Below, piece by piece: positions 60,901-64,000 of a stretch of 64,000 nt of DNA. The notes under the pieces were generated by a model that had not been told where the DNA came from, searched no databases, and saw nothing but the letters and a program-made list of their open reading frames with translations. The DNA lies in assembly GCA_963966185.1 (NCBI GenBank), contig CAWZYM010000260.1, forward strand, positions 211,001-275,000. Direction: 5' to 3'. How positions within the stretch are numbered: the first letter of the stretch is position 1; every line of letters begins with the position of its first letter. Source of the stretch: Rhabditoides inermis. Its lineage: Eukaryota; Nematoda; Chromadorea; Rhabditida; Rhabditidae. A program made the position numbers and the translations under genes.

Positions 60901-61784
60901 AGCTGTTACGAAACTTCCACTGCTGGTTACGAGAGGGTTCACAAGTCTATGCGAAACACTGTCGGAAATTACAATTGTCGTGGTTGTGCGAAGGAGGCAT
61001 TTGAGAAGTGAGCTATTTCAGATTACTAATCTGAGAATTTTAATGTTTCAGCCATAGGCTAGTGGCAGAAATTAGCGAAGAAGTGGATCGGCGTGTTCGG
61101 AATGGAGAGGGCTCGCTGATGGGCTTGCTGAAAGATCTGAAACCGTCGGCAGCTGAGCGGTATGCTCGCGGCAGCCTGCACGTCGTGTCATCTGATTGCA
61201 AGGTGGGTTATTGACCACGTGAGGATTTATTTATGGTAACTCAGGTGTCACTACGTGATCGTGTCCCGCCTCATCATCCTCACCCGGAGACAAATGCTGC
61301 AGGACAACTACTGCGAGGAGAAAGCTGTACAATGTTCTTGTGGGTTCTTAGAAGACATTTCAAAGTTTTTTTTTTTAAATTCAGTTCGAGAATAATGTGT
61401 GGAGGGTGCGCATATACGGCGATGAACGTGTGGCGCGAAAACAGAGTGAATCAGGGAGAGACAGTCGTTTTCCTGCAACAAGACGGCTCAGTGGGTTACG
61501 GTGTCTGTCTTCTGTTCGGTGTGACCAACAACACATGCTATGCTGCGATCAAAGAAAAGACTGTAAGTGATCCGTATGATTCTCTATACTCTCACATCTC
61601 AAACGAATTCGATGATATCAAGACCTTCGTTCTTGCGTACAATAATCATTTTGTTAAATACGTTGCCGATATTCCTAACATTGTGACGGTTCCCACTCAT
61701 CGTATTATCGGAAAGTATCTTGTTGTGAAGTTCAAAGATGTTGTATATTTTATGAACCATACCAGGCGTCCCTATCCTGAATAA
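57942..61784 (+). CDS. Transposase-derived gene with six tandem copies of one exon
   Basis: Exons: 57942-58027; six 66-nt repeat exons (58072-58137, then every 120 bp to 58672-58737); 58779-58913; 58958-59040; 59102-59256; 59299-59398; 59440-59530; 59575-59700; 59743-59872; 59918-60046; 60089-60161; 60202-60297; then further exons to the stop at 61784. The start MARRGDVGRLLGRNRRVAQG is basic and leads into six Gly/Ala-rich 22-residue units (APPAIPIGG...GGANQAG), each phase 2. The rest resembles an RNase-H-like transposase family found as multi-exon genes in animals: YYCALC, QLDINIDGVRFRG, PLRITLVSGQPLDV, NGYHCCPYCTQKGE, GIEGPSFLGAHLDVVDVSG, FEHYGQDLLEKG, YERVHKSMRN and a C-terminal VYFMNHTRRPYPE. 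The intron at 60162-60201 needs a GC donor. No stops or shifts are required, so it may be domesticated. No terminal repeats were found. Confidence 0.65.
58072..58770 (+). repeat. 120-bp tandem array of exon-intron units
   Basis: Six copies of a 120-bp unit at exactly constant period. Each unit is a 66-bp exon (AGCTCCGCCCGCA to AATCAGGCTGG) plus a 54-bp intron (GTGAGTATTTATGC to TTTCGTCTCAG). Copies differ at only a few sites, for example CGGCC/CTGCC in copy 1, AGTCCCC in copy 3, CGCC and CCAGAGG in copy 4. Introns are as conserved as exons, so the array is recent or homogenised. All three frames on both strands stay largely open because 120 is divisible by three. Confidence 0.97.
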
Positions 61785-62064
61785 TGACTTTGAGATGTTG
61801 AGTCAATGTGATATGTATATAAACAATTTACTTGTACATGTTCCATACTGTTTGTGGTTCAAAGTGATCGGTTTGTTTCCGAAACAACTTATCTGTTTTT
61901 ATATATTTACATATATGTGTGTGTGAAATGTTTTCTTAACATATGTATTTACGGTCAGTTGGGAGAAGGGATGGATTCAATTTCATCTCACTCTCCGTTC
62001 GCTTTACACGGCTCGATACAGGGGTCGGTTGAAATATAGAGACGCCGGCGCAGCTGACCTACAG

Positions 62065-62200
62065 TATACCCTTGAATTTCAGGCACGAGAATGCCCGCAA
62101 AACAAGTGCCACCGAGAGGAGTCGAACCCATCGAAACGGGCAGTGCCGATTGAGTGCCAGGCGCGCACACTATCCGCTAGACTATCACTGCCATGAGGAG
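62065..62200 (-). repeat. tRNA-derived sequence
   Basis: On the minus strand, A box TAGTCTAGCGGATAG and B box GGGTTCGACTCC are present with a long variable region between them, as in Ser/Leu-type tRNAs. The acceptor ends do not pair. It lies in the gap between the two convergent genes. Confidence 0.5.
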
Positions 62201-62483
62201 ATCTGGTGAAAAGCAACAGATCAATCCTCTTACCCAACAATTCGTAGTAGCGCTTGCCTATTCCAGACTACATGAAACATGATGTTATTCCAATAAATAG
62301 TGTTTGTTATAATACACATTTTTGAAAGGTATATTTCTGTAGACAATTTTATCTCGTAGAAGTAACCGAAACAACCGAACAAACAAAAACAAGTAACAAT
62401 TGTACAGATGGCACAGAGATCATGACTTTGAGGTTATACTAATACAACGACCATACAAAGTAGAAAGAGAAAACAATACTTCT

Positions 62484-63964
62484 CTATGAGGTAGTGGGAG
62501 AGGACACGTTTTCACGCAAAGATTGCTGCAGCTCTGTCACAGCCTCCGAAGACTGCTCCACGCGCTGCTCCACGCGCTGCTCCACGCGCTGCTCCACACG
62601 CTGCTCCACGCGCTGCTCCACGCGCTGCTCCACGCGCTGCTCCATGGAACCCGGATGAGAGGAAGCGGGCACGTTCGACAACTGCACCTGTCACATGACT
62701 ACATTTATAAATTTTTATACAGTATACTCACCTGACTGTGTGGAAGCGGAGCGCTCGTAGCAGTGTCGAGAGCGAATTGCGCGCAGCGCTGTAATAAACA
62801 TGAATGAAAAAAGTTTGTGCACACTAAAAAGAAACTATCACTCACCTCGAGGTACGCTTCAAAGGCGGTCAGCACGAGTTCAGCTTTCTCTCGCTCATCT
62901 AGGGTGCCTGCTAGAATGCCGGTTGCAGTTGACGAAGTCGTGAACACGGCCGCGCCCGGGACAGACGCGTGTATCTGAGCAGTTTTTTTACATACAAAGA
63001 ACAAAAATAGAAATACTCACGTGCTCGACTATCTTGCCCGACTCAGCCCAGGCTCTGAGACGAGGCAGCTCCACAACCTTACAGCAATTCCAGACCGTAG
63101 TCTTCCACTGTTCCAGAGCACGGGAACCAGCCGATGCGTCTTTGCCCTAAAAGAATATCTACAATGGTGAGAGATACAGACAACAACATCCTGAGATAAG
63201 AACCTTATAAAACATTAAAACACTGTAATAATCGAATAAAATAAATCATGCTTACCTGTACAGTGATCGACCAATTGCCTTCTCCTTCTTCTGCGTACCC
63301 GACAACCGAGAGATTGTTGATGCGCATGAGGTCGTCGAACCCATTAAAGTTCTAGAAGGGATAACTATCTGGATAATCAAATGATAATGTATTACCCTAT
63401 CGTATGACAGCAGACGCGCGATGGTCCAGTCAACCACCAAAGAGAACTGCTGATCTGGCAGGAGCTCTTTCATCTTCTCAGCTACGATGTTTGCGATCTT
63501 GTCATCAAACTTGTCCGTCGACGCCTCTGCCTGCTCCTTCTTCTCCTCATAGCCGTCCGTCTTTCCTTGCGTGCCCTCCTTCTTTCCTTGTCGCTGCCAC
63601 CACCTGAAATGACGATAGAATATATCATACTATTACATACGTATATAGTAATAGATAATCAATAATAAATACAAATAAACTCACTTGTTCTTCTTGAACT
63701 TGCTGGTCTGTTTGTTGTACTTTTTCTGTACCTCCTTCCTCTTCTGCTGGAACTGCCGTCCAGTTTGTTGGGAATCTTGGTGGAGCGCAGGAGGTGGGTA
63801 AGGTGGGCAGGCGCCTGGCGGTGGGTAGTAAGGAACGTAGCCGAACGGACTGGAAACAAATGAATACATATAAATTCTGAAAGTCTCACTCACCTGGGGT
63901 AGTTGGAAAGGAGAGGGGGCGGAGGCGGGTGATGGGCGTATCCGGGAGCAGGAGGAGGCCACAT
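62484..63964 (-). CDS. Unrecognised protein: Pro-rich N-terminus and C-terminal RVEQ repeats, 8 exons
   Basis: Exons, 5' to 3': 63964-63894, 63849-63685, 63603-63396, 63351-63256, 63146-63021, 62974-62846, 62788-62732, 62687-62484. All phases close to about 351 residues. The N-terminus is a Pro/Tyr-rich low-complexity segment (MWPPPAPGYAHHPPPPP, FGYVPYYPPPGACPPYPPP). A Lys/Gln-rich basic stretch follows, then a folded-looking middle (IANIVAEKMKELLPDQQFSL, NNLSVVGYAEEGEGNWSITV). The last exon has about eight copies of the four-residue repeat RVEQ, coded by a 12-bp minisatellite (62558-62642) and likely helical. The ATG is preceded by a TTTTAG acceptor, so a leader exon, or more coding sequence, lies beyond the window. 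It converges on the transposase-derived gene. I know no family for it. Confidence 0.6.
62558..62642 (-). repeat. 12-bp coding minisatellite (RVEQ units)
   Basis: About seven tandem copies of CGCGCTGCTCCA on the plus strand, one variant with CACACG. The unit length keeps the frame. Confidence 0.95.
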
Positions 63965-64000
63965 ACTAAAATGTAAAATGTAAACATTTTTTTCTAAAAG

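Overview
This is eukaryotic nuclear DNA, most probably from a nematode. Genes are split by many short GT-AG introns, some only about 35-60 bp. The best evidence for Nematoda is a serpentine chemoreceptor of the nematode type (9.2-12.3 kb), a second chemoreceptor-like first exon (54.1 kb) and a FMRFamide-like peptide precursor ending in RFG-RK (43.9-47.1 kb). I saw no rRNA gene, no intact tRNA, no prokaryotic operon and no CRISPR array. I rebuilt exon chains by hand from splice sites, reading phase and family similarity. Where all phases close and the length fits the family I am confident; elsewhere I say what is unresolved.

Layout. 0-2.3 kb: a 495-bp inverted-repeat transposon, then a tiny secreted-peptide gene behind a TATA box. 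2.4-7.5 kb (-): a 20-exon SLC23 nucleobase/ascorbate transporter. 9.2-12.3 kb (+): a 9-exon chemoreceptor. 14.7-20.7 kb (-): COPB2 (beta'-COP), 20 exons, with two small DNA transposons in its introns. 21.5-22.2 kb (+): a UBE2D-type ubiquitin-conjugating enzyme. 23.3-31.3 kb (+): ATG7, 16 exons. 31.6-38.0 kb (+): a C2H2 zinc-finger protein whose introns hold a decayed LINE and a small transposon. 38.1-39.9 kb (+): a UBL4A/Get5-like ubiquitin-fold protein. ATG7, the zinc-finger gene and the Ubl gene share a strand with gaps of 311 and 149 bp, which suggests a nematode operon. 40-43.9 kb: gene-poor, with a long tRNA-headed inverted repeat. 43.9-47.1 kb (-): the neuropeptide gene. 49.2-53.8 kb: a LINE fragment and one nearly complete LINE. 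54.1 kb: an orphan chemoreceptor exon, then a 1-kb polypyrimidine block. 56.3-57.2 kb (+): an unrecognised small gene. 57.9-61.8 kb (+): a transposase-derived gene with six perfectly phased tandem copies of one 66-nt exon. 62.5-64 kb (-): an unrecognised gene with a Pro-rich N-terminus and a four-residue repeat near the C-terminus.

Most genes are ordinary housekeeping loci: vesicle coat, ubiquitin transfer, autophagy E1 and membrane-protein targeting. The accessory interest lies in the neuropeptide gene, the tandem-exon transposase gene, a TA-target small-transposon family with several copies here, four GC-AG introns, and purine (GA)n microsatellites that begin at or near 5' splice sites.
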